Source of the DNA: Deltaproteobacteria bacterium CG11_big_fil_rev_8_21_14_0_20_45_16
GTDB taxonomy: Bacteria; Bdellovibrionota; UBA2394
Assembly: GCA_002787535.1 (NCBI GenBank)
Contig: PCXB01000029.1
Coordinates: 1 to 43,640 of the forward strand
Length of the DNA: 43,640 nt
Direction: 5' to 3'
Shown here in pieces: positions 8,401-16,870 of the stretch. A model generated the notes under the pieces. That model was given only the letters and a program-made list of their open reading frames with translations. It was not told the origin of the DNA and made no database searches. The stretch's first letter is position 1. Each line of letters opens with the position of its first letter. A program made the position numbers and the translations under genes.

Positions 8401-9225
8401 TTATCTCTCCTCTCGTTCCACCGGAAACAATATCGGACTGCTTGGCACGGCGTCCAGATGCCAATCAATGGGATTGATGTTCATAATATAGCAGCCATCT
8501 TTGGCTCGATCCGGGATATAAGCAAATTCCGTCAGCGTTTTCGTCCGCCAAGAATCTTTATTTATTGTCTTTTGATCCGGCAAAAGATTCCAAAACGCGC
8601 GGTGATTGATTAACTTTCCGCCATCTTCCATTCGATCAATTGAAGGAATATCGACTACCAGATGCTCAATATCTCGATTGATAAGCCATCTCATGGCTTC
8701 CTCGGTAAAATAAGCCGCGTTTGAATTTTGAGACAAGGGCTTATTTGCAGGATTGGGTAAACTCCGAATGACTAGGGCTTCGGGCGGAAACAAATGATCC
8801 AGATTTTCCCAGCTCTTTTGTATCGCCTCGGCAGTCAGCCATAAATCATTGCCAGAAGAATTCGAGGTGTAATGCTCTTTGGACTTCCTGGCTTCTACGA
8901 CGGGAATACTTATCACACAGGTTTTTAAGAATTGTAATTGGAAGCTGAGTTCACTGATCGTAATTGCATTATTAACCAAATGCCCAATGGATTCTGTATG
9001 CGTCCCATGACAATGCGGAATAAAGTAAATCTCCTCTACATTACAACTACCACCTTTGGAGGTATCACCGACAAACGAATCGTTCGAAATCTTTTTGCGA
9101 CTTGAATTTGGCACGCCAAAGGCAGCCGGCCGATCTTCTTCAAATGAAATGGGCACCCCGATATGAATCGCCTCATGTCTAAGAAACTCTAAGCGTTGTC
9201 CGGATATGTCGAGTTCAATTCTCAT
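8401..9225 (-). CDS. Cyclase-family kynurenine formamidase (inferred)
   Basis: A 274-residue protein of the metal-dependent hydrolase (cyclase) family. By position in the operon and family it hydrolyses N-formylkynurenine to kynurenine and formate, a step otherwise missing between KynA and Kmo/KynU. The metal motif reads PHCHGTHTESIGHL at residues 70-83. Compared with the KynB pattern HxGTHxDxPxH, the first His position is Cys72 with histidines at 71 and 73 beside it, and Asp is Glu78. It is longer than typical KynB (about 210). The start is well supported by GGGAGGTGAG upstream of the ATG. It lies 7 bases downstream of ACMSD. Function is inferred from context rather than exact motif. Confidence 0.82.
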   Translation of the reverse strand: MRIELDISGQRLEFLRHEAIHIGVPISFEEDRPAAFGVPNSSRKKISNDSFVGDTSKGGSCNVEEIYFIPHCHGTHTESIGHLVNNAITISELSFQLQFLKTCVISIPVVEARKSKEHYTSNSSGNDLWLTAEAIQKSWENLDHLFPPEALVIRSLPNPANKPLSQNSNAAYFTEEAMRWLINRDIEHLVVDIPSIDRMEDGGKLINHRAFWNLLPDQKTINKDSWRTKTLTEFAYIPDRAKDGCYIMNINPIDWHLDAVPSSPILFPVEREER

Positions 9226-9232
9226 GAAGTAC

Positions 9233-10240
9233 TCACCTCCCTAAGATTTCTTCCGACAAACCTGTCCATTCAAGCGCCGATTGATAAAGCAGTTTATCTT
9301 TCGTCGTTAATGAGAGCTCGGCTGAGGCGATCAACTCGCCAGGATTGGCCTCACCCAACGGAAACGGATAATCTGTGCCTAACATCACACGGTCCTCACC
9401 AAAACTCTCCAAAATATAATGAAGCTGACGGGAATCATGAACCAAGGAGTCTACCCAAAAATGTCCAAGGTATTCACGAGGATTGACAGTATTGTGAATG
9501 GCACAAAGATCCGGCCGGACTCGAAAGCCGTGTTCAATGCGGCCCAAACTCCCCGCAAAATTTCCCCCGCCATGGGCAAAAGCGATACGAAGTTTCGGAA
9601 ATTTATCGAACACACCCCCAAAAATCATACTGCAAATCGCCCGACTCCCCTCTGCCGGCATCCCAACAAGCCAAGGTAGCCAATACTCGGACATTTCGGA
9701 GGCGCCCATCATATTCCAGGGATGAACAAATAAGCAAAGACCCAAGCCCTCAGCGGCTTCGTAAATCGGAAAGAATTCCCGAGAATTTAAATTTTTGCCC
9801 TCAATATTGGAACCGATCTCCACGCCTACTAAACCAATTTCGCGACAACGCTCCAGTTCCGTCACAGCCATCCCACTATGATTCATCGGAATCGTACCCA
9901 GTCCAATAAATCGATCCGGATACCGACCAACGACTTCAGCAATATGATCATTTAAAAACTGTGAGATGGCCAAAGTTTGCTCGGGCTTAGCCCAATAACT
10001 AAACATGATGGGCACGATCGACAAAACTTGCATATCAACTTGCTGCTGAGAACATTCTTCCATTCGAACCACTGGATCCCAGGAGTTGGATTGAATCTCG
10101 CGGAAAAGCTTCCCATCACGCATCATCCGCGCACAACCGGGCTGATGATGCTCCAGCTGAATGAGCCCCGATAAGCCAAATTTCTCGGCCCAGTTAGGAA
10201 GCTTCTCGGGAAGAATATGAGTATGAATATCAATTTTCAT
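9233..10240 (-). CDS. 2-amino-3-carboxymuconate-6-semialdehyde decarboxylase (ACMSD)
   Basis: A zinc amidohydrolase-fold decarboxylase of 335 residues that turns ACMS into 2-aminomuconate-6-semialdehyde, pulling flux away from quinolinate. The N terminus MKIDIHTHILPEK carries the H6-x-H8 zinc pair. FVHPWN, AFAHGGGNFAGSLGRI and the late GTDYPFPLGE supply further ligands. The protein is recognisably similar along its whole length to animal ACMSD (for example VPIMFSYWAKPEQTL and WLPWLVGMPAE), so the assignment is secure. It lies 12 bases after the 3-hydroxyanthranilate dioxygenase gene, in the order dioxygenase - decarboxylase - formamidase. Confidence 0.95.
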   Translation of the reverse strand: MKIDIHTHILPEKLPNWAEKFGLSGLIQLEHHQPGCARMMRDGKLFREIQSNSWDPVVRMEECSQQQVDMQVLSIVPIMFSYWAKPEQTLAISQFLNDHIAEVVGRYPDRFIGLGTIPMNHSGMAVTELERCREIGLVGVEIGSNIEGKNLNSREFFPIYEAAEGLGLCLFVHPWNMMGASEMSEYWLPWLVGMPAEGSRAICSMIFGGVFDKFPKLRIAFAHGGGNFAGSLGRIEHGFRVRPDLCAIHNTVNPREYLGHFWVDSLVHDSRQLHYILESFGEDRVMLGTDYPFPLGEANPGELIASAELSLTTKDKLLYQSALEWTGLSEEILGR

Positions 10241-10252
10241 CGCTAGGATTTT

Positions 10253-10768
10253 TTATTTTTTTGCCGGTGGCTCCATAACACTTCCGCATTTTTTGCAGGT
10301 CAGAAGGTCTTTATTAGAAAAGAATTTATCAAAAACAGGCGGGAAATCCTTTTCGATATTCTTAAGATGAAAATACTCCTCGTAAAGCAAGTTATGGCAT
10401 TTTTCACAAAACCATAACAGGCCATCTTTTTCATCCGCTACGCGCTTACGCTCAATCACAAGCCCAATGGAGTTGGCAAAACGTTGAGGGGAATGAGGCA
10501 CCCGCGGGGGGAGCAGAAAAACTTCGCCCGCTCGAATGGGGATATCAACAGGCTCTCCTTTCTGCATGGTTTTAAGAAGCATTTCGCCTTCAAGTTGATA
10601 GAAAAATTCTTCGCCTTCATCGTAATGGTAGTCCTTGCGAGAATTCGGTCCGCCCACGACCATAATGATAAATTCGGCGTTTTCGAATAAGCATTTATTC
10701 CCAACGGGTGGCTTCAAAAGATGCCGATGCTCATCGATCCAGTTTTTAAAATTAAATGGCATTTTCAT
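10253..10768 (-). CDS. 3-hydroxyanthranilate 3,4-dioxygenase
   Basis: A 171-residue cupin dioxygenase that opens 3-hydroxyanthranilate to ACMS. The catalytic Fe(II) ligands are visible as H48 and E54 in [18 protein letters not shown] and H92 in PPRVPHSP. The C terminus holds two CxxC pairs (C121/C124 and C158/C161), the rubredoxin-like second iron site found in bacterial and fungal enzymes but absent from the vertebrate form. Length is normal. The gene sits between the RidA-type deaminase and ACMSD with gaps of 16 and 12 bases. Bacterial homologues are called NbaC or HAAO. Confidence 0.95.
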   Translation of the reverse strand: MKMPFNFKNWIDEHRHLLKPPVGNKCLFENAEFIIMVVGGPNSRKDYHYDEGEEFFYQLEGEMLLKTMQKGEPVDIPIRAGEVFLLPPRVPHSPQRFANSIGLVIERKRVADEKDGLLWFCEKCHNLLYEEYFHLKNIEKDFPPVFDKFFSNKDLLTCKKCGSVMEPPAKK

Positions 10769-10784
10769 TCTCTAGATTCCTTTC

Positions 10785-11216
10785 TCAAATTTCTCTTCTC
10801 AATACGGCTAAGCACTTTAGCTCAATGGCAATGGGCGTTGGCAAAGATTTAACTTCCACTGTTGTTCGACAAGGTCGATTGTCCTTAAAATATTCGGCGT
10901 AAAGTTTGTTATAGATGGGAAAATCTTTTTTCATATTCGTCAAAAACACCGTCACATCGACGAGATCATTCCAGCCAGCTCCGGCATCCTCCAAAACCAA
11001 TCGAACATTCTCAAAAACGGATCGACACTGAGTAGCGATATCATAAGAAATAATTTCGCCGCTTTCATCGAGTTCCACACCTGGAATCTTTTTGCTTCCG
11101 CGTTCCCGAGGTCCAATTCCGGACAGAAACAATAGATCTCCTACTTTTCGGGCATGGGGATATAAGCCTACCGGTTCGGGCGCGCGATTCGAATCAAAGG
11201 ATGTCGTCTCGCTCAC
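10785..11216 (-). CDS. amnD: 2-aminomuconate deaminase, RidA/YjgF family
   Basis: A RidA-fold enzyme that deaminates 2-aminomuconate to 4-oxalocrotonate. Diagnostic segments are RAPEPVGLYPHARKVGDLLF, FLSGIGPRERGSKKIPGVEL and the C-terminal RTTVEVKSLPTPIAIELKC with the RidA substrate-binding Arg. I choose the GTG at 11216: GGGAGGG lies 6-7 bases upstream, it forms a GTGA overlap with the end of the aldehyde dehydrogenase gene, and it yields 143 residues, close to characterised AmnD. ATGs at 11240 and 11231 are possible but lie inside the upstream gene. It differs from general RidA in the extended central loop. Confidence 0.9.
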   Translation of the reverse strand: MSETTSFDSNRAPEPVGLYPHARKVGDLLFLSGIGPRERGSKKIPGVELDESGEIISYDIATQCRSVFENVRLVLEDAGAGWNDLVDVTVFLTNMKKDFPIYNKLYAEYFKDNRPCRTTVEVKSLPTPIAIELKCLAVLRREI

Positions 11217-12679
11217 GCTTGGCCCTCCCATTGAATGCAAATGTTTTTAGCCTCTGTAAAAAATCTCAGCGACTCCCAACCGCCTTCGCGACCCATTCCA
11301 GATTCTTTGACCCCGCCAAATGGCGTTCGCAAATCCCGAACATTCCAGCAGTTGACCCAAACAATGCCCGCTTCGATTGCCTTAGACATCCGACTCGCGC
11401 GACCGATATCTTGAGTCCAAATACTGGCGGACAATCCATATTTAGTTGAATTGGCTATCCGCAAAGCCTCCGGCTCCGTTTTGAAAGTTTGCAGGCTCAC
11501 AACCGGGCCAAAGACCTCCTCTTGATTGATGGCGTTTTCACATGCCAAACCTTCGATAAGAGTTGGCTCCACAAAAAAACCCTGTGAGTCGGCTGAGGGC
11601 TTATAGCTTTTACCACCCGTTAAGATCTTTGCCCCATCGGCCTTAGCTCGATCAATATAACCAAGAATTTTTTCTCGATGAGCTTTTGAAATCACTGCCC
11701 CTTGATCAGTGGATCGCTCACTCGGATTTCCCAAGTTCCAAGTTTCTAAGCGCTTTAGTAGTAAAGCTTTAAATTTGTCATATATGGATTGCTCAATAAG
11801 TAGGCGCGATCCACATAAGCAAATCTGTCCTGCGTTTTGAAACCCAGCGCGAATCGCGGCATCGGCTGCCTTTTCCAAATTGGCATCGGCAAAAACAATC
11901 AGGGGGTTCTTGCCTCCCAATTCCAAGGATACTTTTTTGAGTTTCGCGGCACCCACCGAAGCGATATGGCGGCCCGTTGCCGTTCCGCCCGTAAACGAAA
12001 TAGCCTTCACTCTGGGATGAGAAATCAAAGCCTCCCCGATACCTCCGCCTTCGCCATGAAGAATATTCAAAACCCCCGCAGGCAATCCTGCCTCTTGGCA
12101 AATTTCCGAAAGCCTCCATGCCGTCAAAGGACTGAGCTCGGATGGTTTGGCAATCACGACATTTCCCGCCGCTAAGGCCGGTGCGATTTTCCAACTGAGC
12201 AAATGAAGGGGGAAATTCCAGGGCGAGATACAAGCGACCACACCCAATGGATCGCGCCTCGTAAAATTGATGACATTGGCTCCAGCCGCATGAGATTCGG
12301 AAGCAAAATGAATAATTGCCGAAGCATAAAATCGAATATTGGCTGCCGCACGCGGCACTTCGATATCTTCAACAAAGCGAATGGCTTTGCCTGTATCCAT
12401 GGATTCCAAATTGGCAAATTCGGGAATATTGGCATCAATGAGATCGGCAATCTTAAAAAGATATTTAGCTCGCTCTTCGGGCTTGAGATCGGCCCAAGCT
12501 GGTTGGGCAGACTCAGCCGCCTGAATCGCCAAGGCTAAGTCGGCCTCGGACGAATTACTCAATTGCGCGTAAATTTTGCCAGTCGCGGGAGCGACAACAT
12601 CGAGTTTGCCGCCCTCTTTAGCTGGCAAGAACTCTCCGCCAATATAATTAGGAATAATTTCTGGAATCTTAGAAGCCAT
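11213..12679 (-). CDS. amnC: 2-aminomuconate-6-semialdehyde dehydrogenase
   Basis: An NAD-dependent aldehyde dehydrogenase of 488 residues that oxidises 2-aminomuconate semialdehyde to 2-aminomuconate. Catalytic residues are visible: E253 in LELGGKNP and C287 in NAGQICLCGSR. The NAD-binding SFTGGTATGR and the oxyanion motif ISPWNFPLHL are intact, and the C-terminal NCWNVRDLRTPFGGVKESG block is typical of the hydroxymuconic/aminomuconic semialdehyde branch. It overlaps the upstream SDR gene by 11 bases and the downstream deaminase start by four. The exact substrate is supported mainly by the flanking ACMSD and deaminase genes. Confidence 0.93.
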   Translation of the reverse strand: MASKIPEIIPNYIGGEFLPAKEGGKLDVVAPATGKIYAQLSNSSEADLALAIQAAESAQPAWADLKPEERAKYLFKIADLIDANIPEFANLESMDTGKAIRFVEDIEVPRAAANIRFYASAIIHFASESHAAGANVINFTRRDPLGVVACISPWNFPLHLLSWKIAPALAAGNVVIAKPSELSPLTAWRLSEICQEAGLPAGVLNILHGEGGGIGEALISHPRVKAISFTGGTATGRHIASVGAAKLKKVSLELGGKNPLIVFADANLEKAADAAIRAGFQNAGQICLCGSRLLIEQSIYDKFKALLLKRLETWNLGNPSERSTDQGAVISKAHREKILGYIDRAKADGAKILTGGKSYKPSADSQGFFVEPTLIEGLACENAINQEEVFGPVVSLQTFKTEPEALRIANSTKYGLSASIWTQDIGRASRMSKAIEAGIVWVNCWNVRDLRTPFGGVKESGMGREGGWESLRFFTEAKNICIQWEGQA

Positions 12680-13460
12680 TCAATCGCCCCCCATCCACGG
12701 GAAGATTGACACCATTAATATAGGAGGCCGCCGGCGAAGCGAGAAATGCAGCTGCGGCGGCAATTTCTTCAGCGGAAGCAAATCGTCCCAAGGGAATGCT
12801 TGCCATCGCCTCGTGAACAATGTCCTTTTCGCTCTTGCCTGTGCGCTCGGATCGATTTTTAAAAAGACTTTGAAGTCGCGTGGTGTTCGTAAATCCGGGC
12901 AAAACATTATTGACCGTAATATTTCCATCCTGAATTTCTTTGGACAAAGTTTTGGACCAAGCCGCTACGGCCGCACGCGTGGTGTTCGAAACTCCTAATC
13001 CCTGAATCGGCTCGCGCACGGAAGTCGAAATGATATTAATGATGCGTCCATACTGGGATTTCTTCATTCCAGGTAGCAGCAAACGTACCAAAATTTGATT
13101 GCAAAGGAGATGCATTTGCATGGCCGCAAGAAAATTCTCAGACTCCGCCTCCAGAATCGGCCCTCCCTCTGGTCCTCCAGTATTATTGATAAGAATTTCG
13201 AAATTTGCACCAGCGACTAAGCGCTTTTGGACGACCTCATGAATGTCTGAAGGCCTGCCAAAATCACCAACTAGATAGCTGTGCTTCTGTTCTTGAGGGC
13301 ATGGCAACTGAGCGCAAACTTTTTTGAGTTCCGATTCATTTCTCGCCAATAAGCAAATCGAAGCCCCCAATTCAGCTAACTCTTGGGCAATGGCTCGACC
13401 GATGCCTTGGGTGCTTCCACAAACAAGAGCATGTTTTTTTTGAAGACTGAGATTGATCAT
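12669..13460 (-). CDS. Atypical short-chain dehydrogenase/reductase (SDR)
   Basis: A 263-residue Rossmann protein. The cofactor loop CGSTQGIGRA (residues 14-23) and the structural NNTGG at 92-96 are SDR-like, but the catalytic YxxxK site reads S158-N-T-T-R162, so Tyr and Lys are both replaced. The upstream catalytic serine position (S145) is kept. This matches the beta-ketoacyl-reductase-like SDR subgroup that lacks the standard tetrad. It is second in the kynurenine operon, with ATGA overlap to kynA and 11-base overlap to amnC, so a role in this pathway is likely. The reaction is unknown and may not be a classical oxidoreduction. Confidence 0.85.
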   Translation of the reverse strand: MINLSLQKKHALVCGSTQGIGRAIAQELAELGASICLLARNESELKKVCAQLPCPQEQKHSYLVGDFGRPSDIHEVVQKRLVAGANFEILINNTGGPEGGPILEAESENFLAAMQMHLLCNQILVRLLLPGMKKSQYGRIINIISTSVREPIQGLGVSNTTRAAVAAWSKTLSKEIQDGNITVNNVLPGFTNTTRLQSLFKNRSERTGKSEKDIVHEAMASIPLGRFASAEEIAAAAAFLASPAASYINGVNLPVDGGRLNGF

Positions 13461-14521
13461 GAGGCTCGCTCTTCCTCACTGCTATAAATAAAATCCATTT
13501 TTCGCTGCAATTCCTTCGGTAAGCTCGGGAGCTGCGAGCGCGGAATCAAAAATGTCGAAAGATCAAATAGATCAGTGAAGACTTTGTGCTGATCTGCGCT
13601 GCGCTTTAGATAATCATGGCCAGACGATCCACCGGTACCAATTTTGGTCCCGATCATTCGGTGAACCATCAAGGAGTGCCGATATCGCCAAGTTGTAAAC
13701 CACTCATCCATGTCTACAAGCGCGGTTAAAACATGAAAGGGCTGCTGAAAGATGGGACGATCGCGATAAAGAAAAATCAAAAGAGATGCGAGAGCGGCAT
13801 CATAACTCATTCTTCTCTCCCCACTCTTTAGAAGCTCATCATAAATATTTCGATCAAATAGAGCTTCAAAATTGTGCCGAGTCACTTCGAGGGCGGCCAA
13901 TTGTCGCTGCTTCCCATCCTCTGACAGGCTGGGATTGCCCTCGATCAAGCCCTTATCTCGTAGAAGCATCTTATCGACACAGACTTTATAATTTATTAAA
14001 AAATCAAAATCACGCATCTTTAAAAACGGTGTGCGTGACAACCATCGATCAATCAAGACAAATAGACTTTTGGATTCTTCTTCTGGCGGTGGCGCCTTTT
14101 CTAAAGTTTTTCCAGCGAAAGATACCCGATCCCGAGATCGAAGGCCGAGCTTTGTTTCTAATAACCGAAACTGAAAACTCTGAAAGCCTGATGCGGGAAC
14201 CAATAAATCTCGAAACTCCAAAAAGTCCAATGGCGTCATCGTTTCTAAGACTGCAATCTGATCCACAATATGCTTTTGAATCGTTACGACTCGCTGCAAT
14301 CGATGCGCCACTAAGCCAAGAGATTCCTCATTTACGCGCTCCTTCTCAAAAATCTCCATGACCGAATCGACTTCAAAAAGGATTTGCTTAAACCAAAGCT
14401 CGTAAACCTGGTGGACGATAATGAAAAGCATCTCGTCATGAGCTGGCTTCGCTAGACGCTCACTTTCCATTTGTTGACAGGACAATAGGTTCTTAAGCTG
14501 AAGGTAATCGACGTAATTCAT
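13457..14521 (-). CDS. kynA: Tryptophan 2,3-dioxygenase
   Basis: A heme dioxygenase of 354 residues that opens the indole ring of L-tryptophan to N-formylkynurenine, the first committed step. The HDEMLFIIVHQVYELWFKQ segment near residue 28 and WRYRHSLMVHRMIGTKIGTG near 280-300 (with the proximal heme His and substrate-binding residues) are unmistakable. It is longer than the short proteobacterial forms (about 280) and nearer the eukaryotic/Bacteroidota length. It is the first gene of the operon, divergent from an EamA exporter across 75 bases. A weak promoter-like TTTCAG-N17-TATTAA is present in that gap. Confidence 0.95.
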   Translation of the reverse strand: MNYVDYLQLKNLLSCQQMESERLAKPAHDEMLFIIVHQVYELWFKQILFEVDSVMEIFEKERVNEESLGLVAHRLQRVVTIQKHIVDQIAVLETMTPLDFLEFRDLLVPASGFQSFQFRLLETKLGLRSRDRVSFAGKTLEKAPPPEEESKSLFVLIDRWLSRTPFLKMRDFDFLINYKVCVDKMLLRDKGLIEGNPSLSEDGKQRQLAALEVTRHNFEALFDRNIYDELLKSGERRMSYDAALASLLIFLYRDRPIFQQPFHVLTALVDMDEWFTTWRYRHSLMVHRMIGTKIGTGGSSGHDYLKRSADQHKVFTDLFDLSTFLIPRSQLPSLPKELQRKMDFIYSSEEERAS

Positions 14522-14596
14522 CGTAAGCGCTTTTTATCTCATTCAAGCCAAACATTAATAGGAAATTCCCCCATTTTCTGAAAGAGATAGGAAGGT

Positions 14597-15559
14597 ATGG
14601 AGCTGCCCCTTCAGACCACCCAAAGTATGAGTAAATTCAAGGGAATCCTGCTTGTGAGCACAGGGGCACTTTTGATTTCCACTGCCCCAATTTTTGTGAA
14701 ATTTGTACCGGATATGAACCCTACAACAATAGGCCTCTATCGTGCTCTATTTTCTCTCCCATTCTTGCTGGCACTTTGGTTGCTGGCCCCGCGCCCCAAA
14801 TTGTCAGGTAGGGCATGGGTTTTTATTGCACTAGCCGGCCTTAGTTTTGCTTTTGATTTATTTGTCTGGCATCGTGCGATTTTTAGCGTGGGCGCGGGAG
14901 CGGCAACTGTTTTGGCCAACACACAGATATTTTATCTGAGCCTCCTTGCTCTTATTTTTTTAAAGGAAAAACTTAGCCTTTTGTACATTGTCGCCAGTGT
15001 GCTGGCTTTTTCGGGGGTGGCATTGATGGCCAACTTTCATTTGGGTGATTTAATTAGCGCTGATTATAAGCTCGGAATTTTTCTGGGATTGTTAGGAGGA
15101 TTTTTCTATTCCATTTTCACTTTTAGTTTACGAAAAATTCAGGCGGCAGGACCATGGTACAGATCTGGACAAGTTTTGGGATTGGTCTGTATTCTTACGG
15201 CTGCCGCTCTGGGCCTTGTTTCGTACTTCGATCAAGCCCTTCGATTACCAATTGGAAATGAATGGGCCTATCTTTTGGGCCTCGCTATAATTCCTCAAGT
15301 GATCGGCTGGGCTCTTATTAGCTATGGGCTAAAATCCTTGCCACTCGCTCAATCAGGAATTCTTTTGCTTCTTCAACCTGTTTTTTCGGTAATTCTAGGA
15401 ATTATTTTATTTCAAGAAGTGCTTAACCAATGGCAATTGATTGGGGTCTTGTTGACAATCACTGGATGTGGACTTGCGCAAATAAAAGGAAAGATGAAAT
15501 CTGGAAGGCCTTCAAACTATGCACCAGTCGAAGGCCTCCCGAAATCAAATCGTGCTTAA
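14597..15559 (+). CDS. EamA/DMT-family transporter
   Basis: A polytopic membrane protein of 320 residues with about ten hydrophobic helices arranged as two EamA repeats (the first begins ILLVSTGALLISTAPIFVKF, the second near YKLGIFLGLLGGFFYSIFTF). The family exports amino acids, nucleotides or metabolites. It is divergent from the kynurenine operon and may share its control region, so export of tryptophan, alanine or a pathway intermediate is possible but not shown. The ATG at 14597 has AGGAAGG immediately upstream, closer than usual; the in-frame ATG at 14627 is an alternative start. The stop is one base from the convergent phasin-like gene. Confidence 0.85.
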   Translation: MELPLQTTQSMSKFKGILLVSTGALLISTAPIFVKFVPDMNPTTIGLYRALFSLPFLLALWLLAPRPKLSGRAWVFIALAGLSFAFDLFVWHRAIFSVGAGAATVLANTQIFYLSLLALIFLKEKLSLLYIVASVLAFSGVALMANFHLGDLISADYKLGIFLGLLGGFFYSIFTFSLRKIQAAGPWYRSGQVLGLVCILTAAALGLVSYFDQALRLPIGNEWAYLLGLAIIPQVIGWALISYGLKSLPLAQSGILLLLQPVFSVILGIILFQEVLNQWQLIGVLLTITGCGLAQIKGKMKSGRPSNYAPVEGLPKSNRA

Positions 15560-15560
15560 A

Positions 15561-15977
15561 CTACTCAGCCGTTGCTGAAGTTTCAGATTGTGGAATCTCG
15601 CCTTCAAGCTCTTTAATACGTTTTTCTAACGCATTTACTTTTCGCTTCAAAAGCTCGGTGTCTTTTCGGCTTGGAACATTTAATCGCTCCATGATTTTTC
15701 CGAAACCACCTATTGCGCGAGTTTCTAAATCTTTTCGCAGCTCCTCGGCCTTACCCAAAACCTGAGAAGCCTTCATGCGTTTGGCATCTTTGATTAAAGT
15801 TTGAACTTTTTTCAACTGATCCTTACGCACTTGATCGGATTTCTTTAAAATTTCCGAAACTTGCTTTTCAGCTTTCTTTTCAACTTGGATAACTTTCGAT
15901 GAAACATCGTCCAATTGCTTTTTGATTTTTTGACTCAAATTATTTGTTTTTGATGTAGTTTTTGCTTTGGCGGTCAT
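15561..15977 (-). CDS. Phasin-like coiled-coil protein
   Basis: A 138-residue, Lys/Glu-rich, almost entirely helical protein. A basic N terminus is followed by long heptad-type helices and a C-terminal segment VPSRKDTELLKRKVNALEKR that resembles the PSRKDxxxLxxxVxxLxxR motif of polyhydroxyalkanoate granule-associated (PhaF/PhaI) phasins. The start at 15977 is set by AAGGAGAG six bases upstream; an ATG 30 bases earlier lacks this. It lies 38 bases after the HD-GYP-like gene and may be the last gene of that operon. No PHA synthase is in the window, so granule binding is only a family-based suggestion. Confidence 0.65.
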   Translation of the reverse strand: MTAKAKTTSKTNNLSQKIKKQLDDVSSKVIQVEKKAEKQVSEILKKSDQVRKDQLKKVQTLIKDAKRMKASQVLGKAEELRKDLETRAIGGFGKIMERLNVPSRKDTELLKRKVNALEKRIKELEGEIPQSETSATAE

Positions 15978-16015
15978 TGTGCTCTCCTTGAGAAAGCAGC
16001 TTAGCACAGTTTTCC

Positions 16016-16870
16016 CTATGAGGGGCGTCCAATGCTGCCAAACTTTAGTGCTTTATAATCGCTGAGAGTCTCGTTTCGAATGAGGTCGGTAAAAGCCTTA
16101 AGGACGTCCTCTTCCATCCGACCTTCGTCTACATCCTGCTTGAGGATATCCAAAGCCTCGCGAACACTGAACTTTTTATATCGAAAGGGTCGCTCCGAAA
16201 TCAATGCGTCAAATCGATCCAGCATATGGAGAATATCCAATAACAAACTGTTGGTTTTAACCCCGGATGGGTAACCAGAGCCCTTTCGGTCCTCTTGGTG
16301 CTGCAAGGCTACTTTAGCGCAAAGATGATTGGCATCTGCCCAATAAAAGGCGTTAAGAACAAATCCGACCATGGGTTGCTCAAAGATGATCCGCTTTTCT
16401 GCCTCATCTAGCGTCTCTTTTTTCAGCAAAACCTCCTGAGAAATACGGCTTTTCCCTAGTCGATGACAGATTAGAGCCTGAAAACTTCGCTTGATCGTGG
16501 GAACGGACGTAATCCAAATTTCCAATAGTCTGCAGCCGACCACCGCGATCGTTATAATGTGCTGATAAGAATAAGGGTCCATTCCCCGAATATGCCGCAA
16601 CTCCTCAAATACAACGGACGGGGCATACATTTCGCCCAACCATTCTCGAAAATTGGAGGTCCAGCCCTTTAAAACCTTATCGTAGGGTTTACGTGAAAAA
16701 ATTTGTTCACAATCTTCAACAAAACTTACGGCGTCCTTAAAGCGTGTCTTTTTCTTAAGATACTCGCCGCTAATGATAGCCTTATTGGACCACTCGACCA
16801 GATCAGTATTGGCCTTAACGAGAACATTTCCTCTCAGATCCTTAACCTCACGTTGAATGATGAGACTCAC
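16016..16870 (-). CDS. Degenerate HD-GYP-domain protein
   Basis: A 284-residue protein whose C-terminal half aligns by eye with HD-GYP phosphodiesterases but has lost key residues. The HD pair reads H136-R137 (CHRLGKSRI), the usual KKHPE segment reads FEQPMVG, and HHExxDGSGYP reads LQHQEDRKGSGYP. The GYP itself and LDRFDALISERPFR near 217-230 are kept. The N-terminal 95 residues form an unidentified helical region. With several metal ligands replaced it is unlikely to hydrolyse cyclic di-GMP and may be a binding or signalling scaffold. It overlaps the kinase stop by four bases (ATGA), implying a functional pair. Confidence 0.72.
   Translation of the reverse strand: MSLIIQREVKDLRGNVLVKANTDLVEWSNKAIISGEYLKKKTRFKDAVSFVEDCEQIFSRKPYDKVLKGWTSNFREWLGEMYAPSVVFEELRHIRGMDPYSYQHIITIAVVGCRLLEIWITSVPTIKRSFQALICHRLGKSRISQEVLLKKETLDEAEKRIIFEQPMVGFVLNAFYWADANHLCAKVALQHQEDRKGSGYPSGVKTNSLLLDILHMLDRFDALISERPFRYKKFSVREALDILKQDVDEGRMEEDVLKAFTDLIRNETLSDYKALKFGSIGRPS

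Noticed and set aside
8398-8464. Longer start for kynureninase at an upstream ATG
   Set aside because: The extra 22 residues lie wholly inside the formamidase gene in another frame, and the TTG with GAGGAG upstream gives the family length.
10785-11240. ATG starts at 11240 and 11231 for the RidA-type deaminase
   Set aside because: They lie within the aldehyde dehydrogenase gene; the GTG at 11216 has a better-spaced GGGAGGG and matches AmnD length.
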